Below are positions 1 to 11,349 of a DNA stretch of 64,000 nucleotides, in pieces. Position 1 is the first letter of the stretch. Each line of letters starts with the position of its first letter. The notes under the pieces are model-generated. The model made no database searches, was not told the DNA's origin, and worked only from the letters and a program-made list of their open reading frames with translations. Made by a program: the position numbers and the translations under genes. Source of the stretch: Tubulanus polymorphus (Eukaryota; Nemertea; Palaeonemertea; Tubulaniformes; Tubulanidae); the NCBI RefSeq assembly GCF_964204645.1, contig NC_134033.1:9770231-9834230 (forward strand). The letters run 5' to 3'.

Positions 1-1829
1 ATGAAACTCCTAAGTTCAGTTAAGTTGGAGGGGGCCGGCCAATCAACCACTCGCTGTACTTTCTCCGGATCAGCCTGGATTCCAGCCCCGCTAACTATAT
101 GACCTAGGAATTTCAGCATCCTCCGAAACAAGTGGCACTTCTTGGGTTTCAGCTTCAAGTTAGCTGCTCGGAAACAGGCAAAAACTTCGACAAGTCGATT
201 AAGATGACTTCCCAAGTCAGGGCTGAAAACAATAACATCATCCAGATACACTTAACAAGTTTTCCATGCTACGGGGTCCAAAACCAGAGCCATCAGCCGT
301 GAAAACGACGTAGGTGCATTGGTTAGCCCGAATGGCATGACGTTCCATTCGAATAAACCCCTTTCTGTAGCGAAGGCTGTTTTCGCTTTATCTGCCTCAC
401 TCACGGGCATCTGCCAGTATCCACTTGCAAGATCGAGTGACGAAAACCACGTTGATCCCGCAAGAGTCTCAAAGCGTTGAGTCAACCCTCGGTAATGGAT
501 GGGCGTCTTTGACCGTGGCCTCATTAAGTTTACGGTAGTCCACACATAATCGAAGTGAGCCATCAGCTTTCTTTGCGAGAACTATCGGGCTTGACCAAGC
601 TCAATGTGAATCACGTATGAAACCCTGTTCTAGAAGTTGATCAGTCGTGTCCGACACAAATTTCTGTCGATGAGGTGGTATTCGACGAGGGTTTTGCTTA
701 ATCGGACGAGTATCCTGGGTGTCAATTTCGTGTTCTAATAGGCTGGTGGGCCCCAGATCGAAATCACCTGTCGAGAACACATCAATGTTGCTCCGGATTT
801 CTCTGGTCAATTCCTTTTTGGTCTCCTCCGGAATCCCCATATCCGCAATCTGCAAGTCATCTAGCACGGACTGGACCTTTTCATCAGGGATCGGTCCCTG
901 TGAGACTAAACGGTCTTGGTCACTCTTTTCGCCCTCATTAATCCGGGACAAAGTCAGGGATTCAATTGGACTAAACCAGGCGATGGGTTGGCCCCTTTTT
1001 ATCCACTGTGGTGAATCGGTGAAATTTGCTAGTCGCACCGGTGTGCGACTCTTCGATGGGGTTGCTACTACTTTGGCAGCCATCAGACCTGATGACTTTA
1101 AGTTCTCAATGGTACCTGAAGTCGAGTTATTACCCACGAATTTACGTCGCATTTTACCACTAGTGACTATCTTTGTTCCTGCCGGGATACACAAGGTCTT
1201 ACTGGCGAATATCCAGCAGCATCTGGCCTTACTCTCTTGATTTCGAAGTGGAACGCTAGCCGTGCCAAAAGTAAGCTCATTTAATTCAAAATCAATCTTG
1301 CAGTGGAAGGACTCAAAGAAATCAGTACCAAGTAGACAATCTTGGGTAATATCATCTACAATAACCATGGAGATATCAAATTCACGACCCCCTAATGTAA
1401 GCCGCACTATCTCTATCACTCTTAGGTGAAGATCCTGTCCATTAGCTGTACTTAGGCATCCCTCGGCTTTTTGCAGCTGTTGGGTTACACGCTGCCCAGA
1501 CTGAGGTCTTAAGGGCAGTGACTGCAGCACCCGTATCGAGAAAGGATACAGACCTCATCTTGGCTATTTATTTGGCCCGTACAATAAAGTCCTGAGTCGT
1601 GAATGATTACATCGCCCACGGTGTAAACACCTGAGCGCCCTCCGCTGGTTGTAGAGAGAGGTGAACCCTCCCCGGCCATTGTTGGTGGTGTGGCGTCCCT
1701 TGTCTTTGTTTCAATTTTCGATTGATAGGTATGGGGGAGTGGTTCCAGTTCAGGTGATACCATTATACCAGCCATCTCGGTTAGGTTCGAGTCACCTGCA
1801 GGCACATCACCCAAAATCTGTTGCCTCAT
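1..1829 (-). pseudogene. gypsy copy A pol pseudogene (protease to RT)
   Basis: Reading leftwards, a broken protease region (about 1829-1290, with DCLLGTDFFESF near 1340) is followed by the RT connection region (to 601), RT palm motifs (TWFSSLDLASGYW and FEWNVMPFGLTNAP at 563-252) and then the YLDD catalytic box and thumb in 250-1. An in-frame TAA at about 254 stands just before YLDD, where the intact relative has a leucine. There are further breaks near 1510-1530 and 565-600. The layout is typical of Ty3/gypsy pol, and this copy cannot make a functional enzyme. Confidence 0.88.
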
Positions 1830-1890
1830 ACGTCTTTGCGGTATTTGATATTTTCTTGACGCATCATGGGGCTGCCCAGGGTATGGTAGT

Positions 1891-2889
1891 CTAACTGGGT
1901 CGGGGTTCTCCTGCCCCTCTGAGAGCCCCTCCTGTCGTTTGACGGGAATAATGTCCTAGTTGACCGCAGTTGTAACACTGGACCTGGGGGCACTGACTTC
2001 CAGGATGATCAGGCTCGCGACAGCGCCAGCATATGTCGTCGTTCCGTTGTGACGATTGGTTCATCTTATCCATTCGTGCGGCTAAGGACCATTTGAAGGA
2101 GTTTAGTCATGTCATTATGAGACACTGATTGCTGCAATCTGGCCCTCGATAGCCCCCTGCTGTACCACAGAAACTTTCTTTTTGCGGCTTTATGCCGAAC
2201 TGGAGAGGGTTTCCGTGAGTTTTTTTCGCAGTGAGCCTACTCCTGGTATGTCGTACAGCGTCCGAAATTGAGGGCGGGTCCTCTATCATCAGCGACTCCC
2301 TGGCGGTATCCGGTAGGTTTACCCCCGCCAGGAACTGGTCCCTAGCCAGTTCATCCTGCACTTCCCTTGAAGTGGTAGGATATGCGCTCCGGGCCAGTTC
2401 TTGTAATTCATCTGCGTAATGTTCAAGGGACTCCCCTCCACGCTGAACCCGTGCTTTCAGCAACATTTAATAGTCTCTCACAGTACGAGACTGTTTAAAA
2501 CGGTCATGCAGCCGGTCGCAGAAATCCATATGTGACATATCAACTTGGAGCTGTAGATTCGACACTGCTTGATAAGCCTCATGATCGAGCCGCATTTTAA
2601 GGTTTTTCTTCCGAGTCGAACCCCCATCCCTGATGGCGCTTATTCCGACCTCATCTGCATAGTCATTAAACCGCTCCAACCAAATTCTAAAATTTTGCCC
2701 AATATTATAGGGTTTTGGTGGTGGAATGCTTGACCGGCTATCACTCAATCGACGACTCTCCTGGTCTTTTAACGACTTTTGGATCAGTTTATTAAGGTTG
2801 TCTAAAAACAACCCCTCGCCCGATGTGCTTGGTTCATCGTCACTGAGGTAAGCCTCAGCTCCTTGGTCTACGTTATGCGGTACCGACAT
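1891..2889 (-). pseudogene. gypsy copy A gag pseudogene
   Basis: The probable start is the ATG at 2889 (MSVPHNVDQ...). The conserved Gag core follows (KPYNIGQNFRIWLERF, then LDHEAYQAVSNLQL), then a TAA at about 2466 in the position of a lysine in the intact copy, then ESLEHYADELQELARSAYP. Near 2104 there are further stops, and a CCHC double zinc knuckle (CWRCREPDHPGSQCP / CYNCGQLGHYSR) is encoded at about 2040-1950. All pieces share one frame, so the damage is mostly point stops. Confidence 0.88.
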
Positions 2890-3173
2890 TATTGGATACG
2901 CGAAGTGATAAATAAAAATACAATATTTCAAATTTAGGCCTACACTGATAATTGCTGGCTGTATGGTGGGTTAGGGTCAGCAATCTGAGGTAAAAACACT
3001 GGAGGTTAACTCTACAGACAGTGGCAAACTAATAACCGACACCAGATTAATCTCAGTGGCCGTAAATAAACCGATAACTTTCCATCTCTCCGTGAGAGAA
3101 TTTACACAGACTATACGTTCGCTTCGATTCAACTCAATATTTCCACAGTTTTAACGTTCTAAAAATCTCAGTA

Positions 3174-3184
3174 CGCTGCCACCA
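3174..3184 (-). other. Primer-binding site of gypsy copy A (tRNA-Leu type)
   Basis: On the minus strand the sequence TGGTGGCAGCG starts two bases after the LTR end (..TTTCACA). It is the same primer site, with the same 2-base spacing, as in the intact element at 11112, but only 11 bases still match. Confidence 0.75.
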
Positions 3185-3186
3185 TT

Positions 3187-3440
3187 TGTGAAATCTCCTC
3201 TGTCGTTGGCTCAATCAAGAAAGGGGAAATAATCTTTTCCACAGAACCTCTACATTAATCAAAGACCACGCCGAGATTTACCTAAGGTCTTCTTTCTTTT
3301 ATTACCACACCAAAAGAGAACAAAGGAATCCCCACACAATACGGGGTCACTAAAATACAGATTTGGACTCGGTAAAAGCCGGATACCGGACTTTACCGGT
3401 CCATCAAAATATCCTGGTTAGTTTTGCGGTGTATACACAT
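3187..3440 (-). repeat. 5' LTR of gypsy copy A (outer boundary uncertain)
   Basis: The plus-strand text begins TGTGAAATCTCC, i.e. the LTR ends ..CACA on the minus strand directly before the primer site. An AATAAA polyadenylation-like signal on the minus strand lies at about 3298-3303. No second LTR is in the window, so the outer end is a guess. Confidence 0.5.
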
Positions 3441-3444
3441 TTCA

Positions 3445-3960
3445 AGACCTTTTCCACAGCCTAGAACAATGGCCTTTAGTCGTATTTCCCTTTTCAGGTT
3501 TAATTCAGGATGTGGATTTGTTTGACAATATCATAGAAGTAAGTGTCATGCACTCAGTGGGAGTTAATCGATTCATGGGGGATATCCTGATATAATAAAG
3601 CTGCGCAGTTCATCGGGTTTATAACAGAACCTGTCACTGAAAGCAAATCCGGAGGAAGTAGCCGGCATCTTATGGTAAAGAAGGATGAATACGAACGTTT
3701 ATCGGCAAAGATTTAGGTTACATGTCCAATTAGATTAACTATAGTTTGTTTTGTCGTATTGGATTAAATCTAGTTCATTCAATTAAAGTAGAAAATATTC
3801 TATTAAATCGATTAAGACCCGTCAACACGATTTAGTTAACTCGATTTATAAAACGAGTTTCACTAGAGGCTTAATCCAAAAAATTAACAAAATCGATTTA
3901 AGAGTGTCTTAAAACGATTTTTCGACGACACAGCGCACTATTGTTCAAAATCAATGGAAT
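3445..3960. other. AT-rich stretch without a recognisable gene
   Basis: It may hold the outer part of the gypsy A LTR. From about 3700 it is rich in TTAAAT/GATTTA motifs and lies directly upstream of the Myb/SANT-like exon, so it could contain that gene's 5' flank. No motif decides this. Confidence 0.4.
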
Positions 3961-4019
3961 CTTAAGCCGTCGAGAAGAAAAGCTCACACAAGAAGAACTT
4001 TTCATCAAGTGAGTCATTG

Positions 4020-4391
4020 ATGATTACGCAGTTAGTTCGCGAAAACGAACATTTTTTGTTCGTGAAATTTAGCCCAACAGTAACGAATGCAAGAAAACAA
4101 CGCGTCTGGGAAGAGATCGCAGAAAAAGTCAGCTCTTTGGGCGTAGATACGAGATCTGGTACGGAGATTAGGAGGAAGTTTAAAAACGATCGGGCATCAG
4201 AGCAGAAGAGCCTCGTCAAGACTGGAGGTGGACCGCCTGCCCAGAAAATGACGGAGCAAACCAGGCTCCTATTGGAAATGAATGAAACCAACTCTAGCTT
4301 TCATGGGATTCGCGAAACCGAAACAGCGTCGTTTACCGTTGGTGGTAAGTTATATAGATACAAGTTTAAGCTCTATATGGTAGCGCACTAG
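4020..4391 (+). CDS. Myb/SANT-like (NAIF1/Harbinger-partner type) DNA-binding domain protein, probable first exon or fragment
   Basis: The frame encodes a SANT-like helix-turn-helix region: MITQLVRENEHFLFVKFSP, then RKQRVWEEIAEKVSSLG with TEIRRKFKN, then TGGGPPAQKMTEQTRLLLEM and a conserved-looking FHGIRETE. This spacing is typical of the Myb/SANT-like family found in NAIF1, TSNARE1 and the accessory protein of PIF/Harbinger transposons; these bind DNA in the nucleus. Recognisable homology extends upstream of this ATG in the same frame (KKNFSSSESL), to a TAA at 3963-3965 three codons after an ATG at 3954, so the copy may carry a premature stop. A good splice donor (GTAAGT) lies at 4345-4350 within the ORF; the last 14 codons may be intron. 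It could be a gene exon, a retrocopy or a transposon remnant. Confidence 0.6.
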   Translation: MITQLVRENEHFLFVKFSPTVTNARKQRVWEEIAEKVSSLGVDTRSGTEIRRKFKNDRASEQKSLVKTGGGPPAQKMTEQTRLLLEMNETNSSFHGIRETETASFTVGGKLYRYKFKLYMVAH

Positions 4392-4399
4392 ACAACACT

Positions 4400-5285
4400 T
4401 TTACCACGTATGGAGAGCAGGTATTGAATTTATCATATTATTCTGAATTATTATGAAGTTCAGTGATATTGGCATGATTGAATATAGGTTTAGGGTGTTG
4501 ATATATTGTCCGTTGATCCATTCGTCTCCATGATCTGGGGGAACAATCCAGAGCGAAAACTAACACGTTGTTTCTACTTGAGATGCTAACTAACAACTAA
4601 CCTTTATTTGAACTTATTGTAGCAATTACAGTAGTACATAGATTAACAACAAGGTGGCGTAACATGTATAATTACATTAGGATAAGATCATACTCCAACA
4701 CCCCCACTTGATCTTTACTTCACAGTCTGAACAAAATTAGCCTATCACGATGTTCATGCGACAATATTACTAACAATTTGGTATTGAGTTTTTAGAGTTA
4801 TGTAAAAATACCCAAACGGTAATACTAAACGGCATAGCTTTTAATGATAAGAATATAGGTCAATACACGTGTTTCCAATCAGGAGGTAAAAGTTGTTTTT
4901 GTTGATTACTGCATCGTTAATTTCGATGCCCTTCGTACACTGAAAAGTTTCGATATCTCCGATTGCAAATATTTTTCAGACCACTCTATTCTATCAATTG
5001 CGATCGATAAACCTATAAACCCATGCAACACTGTTCGAGGCAATTCCATTAACCAGTCATACCATGCATAACCAGCGCGTCACGTATGTAACAAACAAAA
5101 AGAAACAATATTCATTGAAAAGACCCGTGGCCCAACCTGTGGCTTACATCTGCCTCCGTGTAATATGAGGCTCCTACTTTTAAACAATATCCCAATATTG
5201 AACATATAAACAGCGATACGGATGAAATATCGACTCTTTTACTTTCTCATTCGAACAATGAGATATCAAACAATGAGTCCAAGAA
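4400..5285. other. No gene seen
   Basis: AT-rich, no long open frame in either strand and no recognised repeat. The right end grades into decayed LINE sequence. Confidence 0.4.
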
Positions 5286-5289
5286 ACCA

Positions 5290-6425
5290 TTCATGCGTCG
5301 AGTGAGACGAAAATGGTTTAATAGAAATTGCTCAGTTTCCAGGAATAAATTTAGCAAAGCTAACCGTCTCTTTCACGCAGTTCCCAGCCCCGATTATCTG
5401 CGTAATCTGCAGACTAAAAGAAAAGAGTACAGGAAAACCATCTCTAAAGCCAAACTAAGCTATGAGAAATAAAATGCAAAGAAAATTTCAAATGCCCTTG
5501 CTCGGAATGTCTCAAAAACTTTCTGGAAACACCTCAAATCATTAGACTCTAAGAATACCCAAGAGGATTCTCCAAACCTAAATGAATTCGAAAATTATTT
5601 GGACATTTAAGTCAGGAAACACAAAATACTGAACAAGCTCTTTGATTCGAGGATAGTTATGTTCCTGGTATGCCCCACGATTTAGACTACCTGTAACCAC
5701 CAATGAAATTAGGACAGCAATTAAAAAGCTAAAAAGAGGAAAATCACCCGGTCGCGACCATTATTACCAGAGATGTTAATATCTGCATCCGAAGTTCTTT
5801 CTCTTACACTTTCTATATTCTTCAATACTATACTTCGAACTGGAAACTACCCTCAGAACTTGTGCATGGGATGTATTACTCCAATCCATAAAAAAGGAAA
5901 AGAACCTCAGAGATATTTCGGAAAACTGTAACCAAATACACATCAGTGGTTAGGGCAGCATCAAATAGTTAACAGATCGCAAGCAGGTTTTAGGTCAAAT
6001 AATGAGACAATTGATGAATCTTTTGTTTTATCATCTGTTACCAGTATAGACAATTGTATGAAGGAGAAAATAAAAAATGCATGTATGCCCTTTGTAGATT
6101 TCTCAGAAGCATTCGATTGCCTTAGTCATGACATCCTACTGAAAAAAAAACTTTTCGATGCAGGAATAAACGGAATGACATATAACATAATCAAGTCAAT
6201 GTATAAAAGTAATATGTCTTGTGTTAAGAAGAATGGCTTTATTTCAAACTTTTTCAACTGTAACATCGGAATAAGACAAGGTGAATGTATTTCCCCTACA
6301 CTTTTTAACCTGTATACTAATGACTAAGAGCAATATTCTATTGAAAATGGCCATCCCGGTATCGATTTTGGACTACTTAAACTATATGTTCTTCTTCATG
6401 CAGATGACACGATATCTTATATCGT
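5290..6425 (+). pseudogene. Non-LTR retrotransposon (LINE) ORF2 remnant, reverse transcriptase
   Basis: The region downstream of the endonuclease reads KWFNRNCSVSRNKFSKANR near 5310. The RT fingers follow at about 5700-5900 (EIRTAIKKLKRGKSPGRD, then CITPIHKKGK), then SQAGFRSNNETID near 5980. The palm is best preserved at 6058-6327 (FVDFSEAFDCLSHDILL, then NIGIRQGECISPTLFNLY), and a degraded catalytic box (HADDT instead of the usual YADD) lies near 6400. Stops at 5470, 5608, 5930 and 6325 and several frame changes make it dead. RTs of this type copy their own RNA at the nicked target. The clade (Jockey/CR1/RTE group) cannot be decided by eye. Confidence 0.82.
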
Positions 6426-6429
6426 AAGG

Positions 6430-7685
6430 TAATTAGGCGCAGGGGCTATTGAAACTTTCGTCGCTTCGCTGTATCAGTAGTTTGTGGTCTCAGAAGTTAC
6501 TCGCACAGATGACATATCAGCGTACGTACAACATACAACATGACACCCCCTCCCCGTACACACTTGTACGCATCAGACATAATATCTTCCTAATAGATTC
6601 GAACCTAATAGAAACTTATTAAAGTTCACACGACCGCAGTATTTAAATACTAACATATTTTTGCTCTATCCAAAACATCGTGATGGGGGGGGGGAATTTA
6701 AAGTGTCCTGTCAAATAGAAACGATTCTCAAAACCAGGGTATGTACGAACTCAGACGCGGTAAAGCATGGTGAAACGATACACATCCTACATATCGATGT
6801 TTTTACCCTAATCAACGTAGTGACAAGAAATTTGAGAAAAATTCCTGGCTGTGAATTTTCTTTACGAATCATTATCCCTGGCAAAATCTAGAATTAGACT
6901 TAATCTCAATTAAGAAGGGTCATTAGGTCGTAGCTTATATCATTTTGATGAAATTAGGCCTAAATGATGAAGCGCGATACTGCCGACCACTTCGATTATT
7001 AACATAGACGACAAGGAAACATCGTTGGCAGTATTACGAAAGTTTTTTTCCCAGAGTTTGAAAAGGATTCTGATGATTTCATTGGCGTTCTGGCGGAGGG
7101 TGAGGACTGTACCAAATGAACTGTGCACACGGATCAAACGGATCTTGGCCATTAGAGACGCGGTCCCGCGCGAGGTGGATAGATACAGCTCCAGGAACCT
7201 GAAGGTGACGTGAACAGCATAAATGTTGGCTTAGCAGGCGACCGTAAAAGAATGACTATATCCTTGGGCCATGCATCAACGACGTAACACGTTCCGTTAC
7301 AATATGAGCTTAAAAACTGTTTTATTGCGGGAAAACTACAAGCGCATATAGACAAAATGACGTCACAAAATAGATCCCAAAGAGAGGTTTAACTATTGTA
7401 GAGCAATGCTATTGGTTAGAACCAGTAAACAAACCAGAGAAAATTGACTATAGTTAACGCTAGTGCGACTTACGGTCGTGAAGCGTAATAATAAAGCTTG
7501 AATATGACTGTCAAAATATCGTGTATAGAAATAACGTCACGCGGGACGTGACAATAAACTCAAAATGACTGAGGGCGTCTCCACGAAACAAAAAAGAAGC
7601 CCAAACACTGCATGAGCAGGATCTGTTTTTAAAGGAAACTTTGTTCTCTAATAAACCGTACTGTCCTTTCAATTTATATTAGCAC
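6430..7685. other. No gene seen; low-information repeats
   Basis: Contains a G-run at about 6686 and a short inverted repeat GTCACG/GACGTGAC around 7533-7550. The longest open frames are 60-76 codons with no family resemblance, and overlapping frames on both strands suggest chance. Confidence 0.4.
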
Positions 7686-7689
7686 GCAT

Positions 7690-7755
7690 ATGATTTTCCC
7701 CGGCAGAGATTCGAGCCTGTTGGTATTGTGAAGACTCGGCCACAGCACGGAACCT
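7690..7755 (-). repeat. tRNA-derived SINE head or tRNA pseudogene (weak)
   Basis: The minus strand reads TGGCCGAGTCTTC about 25 bases before GGCTCGAATCTC, resembling RNA polymerase III A and B boxes. The spacing is a little short and no cloverleaf was established. Confidence 0.35.
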
Positions 7756-7869
7756 TGCGCGGGTTTGAGCCCGAGCTCCATGTGACCGCTGCTATGTATC
7801 GAATAAAATGACAAATTTTATCGTACTTTAGCTTCACCCAGTCCTGGCAGTGTGACTCCACAGTGATAT

Positions 7870-8640
7870 ATGATCTCCGTCGCTCTAAAATCCTAATGTA
7901 ACCAAATACACATCAGACACTACGGTTCTTGGTGAAACTATAGCAGACCCGCGTAAGAATTGATTTCGTTTCGTATTTCGTGAATTTCGCCGTCTCGTAC
8001 TTAAGAAGGAGCCAGACTCACCCAGAACTCTTCACCAAATCGCAAGCAGATAGTCACACTAGGATCGTAGAGCGACGGATATATTGTCGGAAGAAAGCCA
8101 TTACCCAGACTATGGGTGAACCCAAAGCTCCCACCACAAGCCCCCATGATCAGAACTCTACGGACGACCCTCAACGGAATGAATCGGTTGATATCGGAAC
8201 TGCGTTTTAATATAAATTGAGAAATGGGATAGCCGAAACGAAATTTGTGAAGGCGATCCTGGACCATCCGATATAATCATATGAGATTTAAATCATATGA
8301 AGGACCAGTGGTTCACCAAACCATAGTGTGAAGTAAAAAATGTGTCATGATAAAAAGGAATCGTTGTTTTGATGCCTCGATATGCACTCTGCAGATTGAT
8401 TATGAATAATAAAGTTTACTTCGATATGAATATTTCTATTTTCATCTGTCAGTTTTGGGTAAGTGATTTCCCCAGGGAATAAACAGTCACAGAATTCAGT
8501 ACTTCCATTACACATACACGACCTCTCTGCAGCTTAGATTGAACATTTTTCTTGAGAATGCCTGAAAGGAAAATCCATCCACAATTTGTAGGTTAGAAGA
8601 TCTGTTCGATTCGATTCATCTTGGAAATCCCTTAGAATTG
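7870..8640. other. No gene seen
   Basis: Open frames of 76-88 codons on both strands over 7980-8267 show no family resemblance. A 20-base stretch starting TGTAACCAAATACACATCAG around 7897 also occurs at about 5928 in the LINE remnant. Confidence 0.35.
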
Positions 8641-10703
8641 TAAAAATACAATACATGTATATACCTGATGAGCATTAATTGTCCCTGTGTATGTAGGGAG
8701 TTCTAGTTGCAGGTATTTGTCAATGTCCTGCACATTTGATTCCGGAACAGAGTTTGTGCATCCGGTATGTCTGTATCATTCGAAACAAGCCGATCTCCAT
8801 TGCTTTTGATTGCAGCGCCTAACCCATCAGCCGGACCTTTTCCATGACCTGCTTCCAAGTAGTGCCATAAGACCTGAAATATACACTTATCTGTTTACAC
8901 CAGAATTTGTTCATTATTGTTGTTGTTACAAAAATACAGAAGGATAGAAATGATTTCATCACTTTACATTAAGTAACACTGACCTTCTTGAATCCCAGTT
9001 TGAATGGTATATAGCTCATCGAAAACAGATTCTTATGAACACGATACTGCGACGATGGAGAATCGGATATACAATGGCTATGCAGGACGGACGTCTTAAG
9101 GGTTCTCTTGAATTTCATTTAGTTAGGGTATCAAATGAGCCCAGATTCCGGCAGCATCATGTCGGAGTCTGAAATAGAGCAAACTAACTCCGAACTGCCA
9201 TCGAATACGATCCCCACCGTGAAGACTGGCAGATTTACTAGAAGCTCCAAAGGGGACGCTGGTTATTTCTCGACTGTATATGCAATTCCAAATTTCCGAA
9301 AAATCCATATGCACCAAGACTTATTCGTTAGTCAGGTTCTGACGCCGCTTGCATATTTTTCTGGACTGTGATCTTATGTTGAATACGATTCCTAATGGAA
9401 ATCTCAAATGTTTATCAAAACATCAAGACTTGTTTCTTCATGCGATTTCACAACTGTGCTATATTCAACTTGTTCATGAGCCTTTTTTGAAAATCTTTCC
9501 TCTAACTGGTTTTTCTATACGAACCATTGGACTTGTGCAGATCTATCAATTTTCTCCTCGTAAATTCTAACTACTTTATCCATACATTGTTTGCATTTTC
9601 CGTATGCACAATCGAAATTTCCTATATCACGCACGAGGGAGTCAATCAGATACAGTACTCGACATTTGCATGATATTCTACTGCACCAATATTTCGTAGC
9701 TTTTCATACATGAACTCCATATTATCATGAATCTTGCAGAGGCATACGTCGCGATCCTTGAGTGTTGGATATTTCACATAAAATGGTCGAAGCCGGCAGA
9801 AAGATTCATAGGAAATTGACACAGCGGGGGTTTTCTGATATGTATTTCGGATGAATATTTTGTACTCTGTCTTTCAGAAAATATTTCTGTTTCTTTTCTT
9901 TCCCGAATTTAACTGTTTGCTTTTTCCAGAAGTAGCATGGCTGTTATCTTCTCTGTGGAAAAGTTTGAAACAGCATCTTTAATTTCAGTTTTTAAGGGTG
10001 ACTTCTCGGGTTTCTTGTATGTCTTTTGTGTAACCCTAATTCATGACGCAAGCGTGCCGAAAGTTTATAATGCTTGATGATTTTGTTAGCACAAATCCGT
10101 CTATAGTTCTGCTTGTCCCTGTTACTTTTATTTTTCTTGTATTCCCGACGCAGACGTTCTAGCAATACGCTTTGCTATTCTCACCTTCTGTGAACATAAT
10201 ACTTCCTTTGATAGTTCTTTTGTCTTAGTTGTTGGAGTTGTATGCTTGCTTATCTCAGTCTTTTTCTCGCCTCGATATACCCTCTTTCTGTACTTTTCGA
10301 TAAGTTTGTCTTTGTTTTCTGACTCTTCTTTCAACCGAGCATTCTCTCGATTTAGTCTGGAAATTTGCGTTTTTCTTTTTTTGAGGGCGCCTCGTTGTCT
10401 ACCGTCTACACCACCCAGTTCCGCAGGCAAATACGGTGGGGTATTTGGAGGCGATTGCGCCTCAGCAAATTTCAGTGCTTCATTAGCTTGTTTCACATTT
10501 ACACGATGTTTCCTTTGCTGCGTAGTCCAATACCTGATATGTTGTTTTCTTTTTCCACGTTCGGATAGCTGTATAATTAGTTTAATTTTCCCCATTACTT
10601 TGTCAACTTTTTTTCGGACTCTGTCTTTTGCCAGATACTCTGCATAACGAATTGGATCTGATTTCAAATTATTCCGCCATTTCCGTGTCCTTTCTTTAGA
10701 CAC
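8640..10703 (-). pseudogene. Degenerate DDE-transposase-like gene of a lineage-expanded invertebrate family
   Basis: The minus strand, read from 10703, has a charged N-terminus (WRNNLKSDPIRYAEYLAKDR) and a basic coiled-coil region, open to 10128 (191 codons). In other frames it continues with DAVSNFF/REDNSHATSGK (about 9980-9900), ISYESFCRLRPFYV and DRDVCLC..H (about 9820-9740), CAYGKCKQC (about 9610), VHMDFSEIWNCIYSREITS (about 9317-9260), SDSPSSQYR (about 9070) and WHYLEAGHGKGPADGLGAAIK (about 8870-8800). This motif order is one I recognise from abundant uncharacterised invertebrate proteins. MDFSE, SDxxxSQ and the E before GHGKGPADG look like a DDE catalytic triad, but that assignment is inference. 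Multiple stops and frameshifts kill it. No terminal repeats of a parent transposon were found. Confidence 0.7.
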
Positions 10704-10865
10704 GACTGAGTTTGATCCGCTTCAGCTAGAATACGTAGATACCGGTAGTGTAAATTAAGGATTTTATCTATCAAATAATGCAAGATTATTAGAGATTATA
10801 CAGCAGCGGTGTAAGGAGAACTATTCACTCCGATAAAACTGGAGGTTTTCATTGAAAAAGTATGT

Positions 10866-10910
10866 ATGTCAATTCCGTGACAAAAGTTATTAGTGGAATT
10901 GTCACGGAAT
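10866..10910. repeat. Palindromic sequence at the gypsy B insertion site (left part)
   Basis: ATTCCGTGACAA at 10872-10883 is perfectly complementary to 10899-10910 (15-base loop). The 17 bases at 10866-10882 are also the inverted match of 18854-18870 on the other side of the gypsy element, with one mismatch. Confidence 0.75.
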
Positions 10911-10917
10911 AGACTGT

Positions 10918-11109
10918 TGTGATGGAATATGTCCATCAGTCGTTTTCTATGTTGTAACTGGAGGGTGCTGCCCTCTCTCTCGAAAATACAGAACAATAGG
11001 TGATTGTGTTAATATCTTTTGTCCGCCTTTTTACTGGTTTTTGGGCTCTCAGAGTCGATATTTGGAGGAAACTTCTACTGTCGAACAGGCAGAATAGGAC
11101 CTCGTTACA
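10918..11109 (+). repeat. 5' LTR of gypsy B
   Basis: 192 bp, beginning TGTGATGGAATATG and ending CCTCGTTACA. It matches 18661-18852 at 191 of 192 positions. It should carry the element's promoter, but no clear TATA box is visible. Confidence 0.96.
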
Positions 11110-11111
11110 TC

Positions 11112-11130
11112 TGGTGGCAGCGGTGGGATT
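11112..11130 (+). other. Primer-binding site for tRNA-Leu
   Basis: TGGTGGCAGCGGTGGGATT begins two bases after the LTR. It is the reverse complement of a tRNA-Leu 3' end (..AATCCCACCGCTGCCA plus CCA) as I know it from animal tRNA-Leu genes. Minus-strand DNA synthesis would be primed here. Confidence 0.85.
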
Positions 11131-11349
11131 TGATTGTGAAAAAACCAGTTGAAATTGAGTTGAAGCGGTGAACACGTTTTTCTCCGTTTAGTCTGTGTAA
11201 ATTACTGTTACTTTTTGTGTGTACTTAACGTATTTTTTTACCTACTTCGTAATTCCTAGTACATATTTAGTATTTTTAAGTGCCTGTTTCCCCTACATTT
11301 ATTTGCGGTCCTGTATTTTCTGTGTCATTTATATAAAAGAATAGTAATT

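Larger units (their letters stand above)
1..3440 (-). mobile_element. Decayed Ty3/gypsy retrotransposon copy A, running off the left edge
   Basis: Minus-strand order is LTR, primer site, gag, protease, reverse transcriptase, and the element is cut by the window start inside the RT. Its proteins are clearly related to the intact element at 10918-18852 but are broken by several stops and frame changes. RNase H, integrase and the 3' LTR would lie to the left of the window. The 5' LTR inner edge is sharp at 3187; the outer edge is not resolvable (somewhere between about 3400 and 3600). Confidence 0.9.

Noticed and set aside
719-1240. 173-codon plus-strand frame
   Set aside because: Exactly antisense to the gypsy A protease/RT linker; it shows no family motif and is a shadow of the minus-strand pseudogene.
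5928-8050. Two short motifs (TGTAACCAAATACACATCAG and ATCGCAAGCAG) shared by 5.93-5.99 kb and 7.90-8.05 kb as a duplication
   Set aside because: The sequence between them is not similar; only noted as a weak coincidence.
10246-10647. 133-codon plus-strand frame rich in Phe/Ser
   Set aside because: Antisense to the Lys/Arg/Glu-rich N-terminus of the minus-strand transposase-like gene, which explains the composition.
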